Assembly: GCF_000819765.1 (NCBI RefSeq)
Contig: NZ_CDBT01000014.1
Coordinates: 1-52,926, forward strand
Direction of reading: 5' to 3'
Origin: Aeromonas bivalvium
GTDB lineage: Bacteria > Pseudomonadota > Gammaproteobacteria > Enterobacterales > Aeromonadaceae
Length of the DNA stretch: 52,926 nt
Part shown: in pieces, positions 52,899 to 52,926 of the stretch
How positions within the stretch are numbered: position 1 is the first letter of the stretch
Layout of the letters: each line of letters starts with the position of its first letter
Notes under the pieces: model-generated
Seen by the model: only the letters and a program-made list of their open reading frames with translations
What the model was told of the DNA's origin: nothing
Databases searched by the model: none
Position numbers and translations under genes: made by a program

Positions 52899-52926
52899 CA
52901 ACCGTGTCCCAGGCCCAGCGCCCACA
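52895..52926 (+). CDS. rsxG: electron transport complex subunit RsxG, 5' end only
   Basis: A GTG start overlaps the rsxD stop (GTGA) and opens MTTVSQAQRP before the window ends. The identification rests on conserved operon order (rsxD then rsxG) and the coupled start; only ten codons are visible, so family features cannot be checked. Confidence 0.55.
   Translation, partial: MTTVSQAQRP

Overview
The window is compact, GC-rich gammaproteobacterial chromosome. Gene content and order point to Aeromonas or a close relative: hinT-ycfL-lpoB-thiK, oppABCDF-ychE-adhE, a periplasmic broad-specificity racemase of the Bsr type, fabV, and rsxABCD with a very long Ala/Lys-rich RsxC tail. The assignment is by recognition of proteins and synteny; no search was run. 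I see no prophage, insertion sequence, integron or CRISPR array. Nearly all genes are core or housekeeping.

Layout. 1-4.4 kb: a small unknown ORF, a DUF924 protein, a stand-alone secD-secF pair and a small membrane protein. 4.4-8.9 kb (minus strand): hinT, a TPR-like lipoprotein, ycfL, lpoB, thiK and a DUF6279 lipoprotein, a cell-envelope cluster. 9.2-16.6 kb: an HBM-type chemoreceptor, a two-domain QueD-like protein, a class I dihydroorotase-like amidohydrolase, tRNA-Pro(GGG), a small lipoprotein, a dicarboxylate/amino acid symporter and an isoprenylcysteine-methyltransferase-like protein. 16.8-19.5 kb: bsr, and an Alx/TerC-family gene preceded by a yybP-ykoY (manganese) riboswitch. 19.4-30 kb: oppABCDF, ychE, a 2OG-Fe(II) dioxygenase, and adhE with an apparent FNR-dependent promoter. 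30-39 kb: an HD-GYP protein, btsS-btsR beside a short CstA-family transporter (a pyruvate sensing and uptake unit), an MscS-family channel and yiaW-yiaV. 39-47.9 kb: radD, dacB, grxA, a DUF1653 gene, alaA, fabV and a BdlA-like PAS-PAS chemoreceptor. 48 kb to the end: rsxABCD and the first codons of rsxG.

The most unusual signal is a recurring architecture, not a gene. At three unrelated loci (the dihydroorotase-like gene, the alx-like gene and dacB) a second, diverged copy of the gene's own last 60-110 bp lies between the stop codon and the downstream terminator or hairpin. A fourth locus, oppC, has its last 19 bp repeated about four times. In the dihydroorotase and dacB copies the differences from the gene are almost all synonymous apart from one nonsense codon. 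That is what one expects if each copy diverged as a functional gene end, not as junk. I infer allele-replacement scars, in which an incoming gene displaced the resident tail, but other mechanisms are possible. Other points of interest are the riboswitch, the FNR promoter geometry at adhE, a Gln in place of a metal-binding His in the dihydroorotase, and the 159-bp repeats in rsxC.
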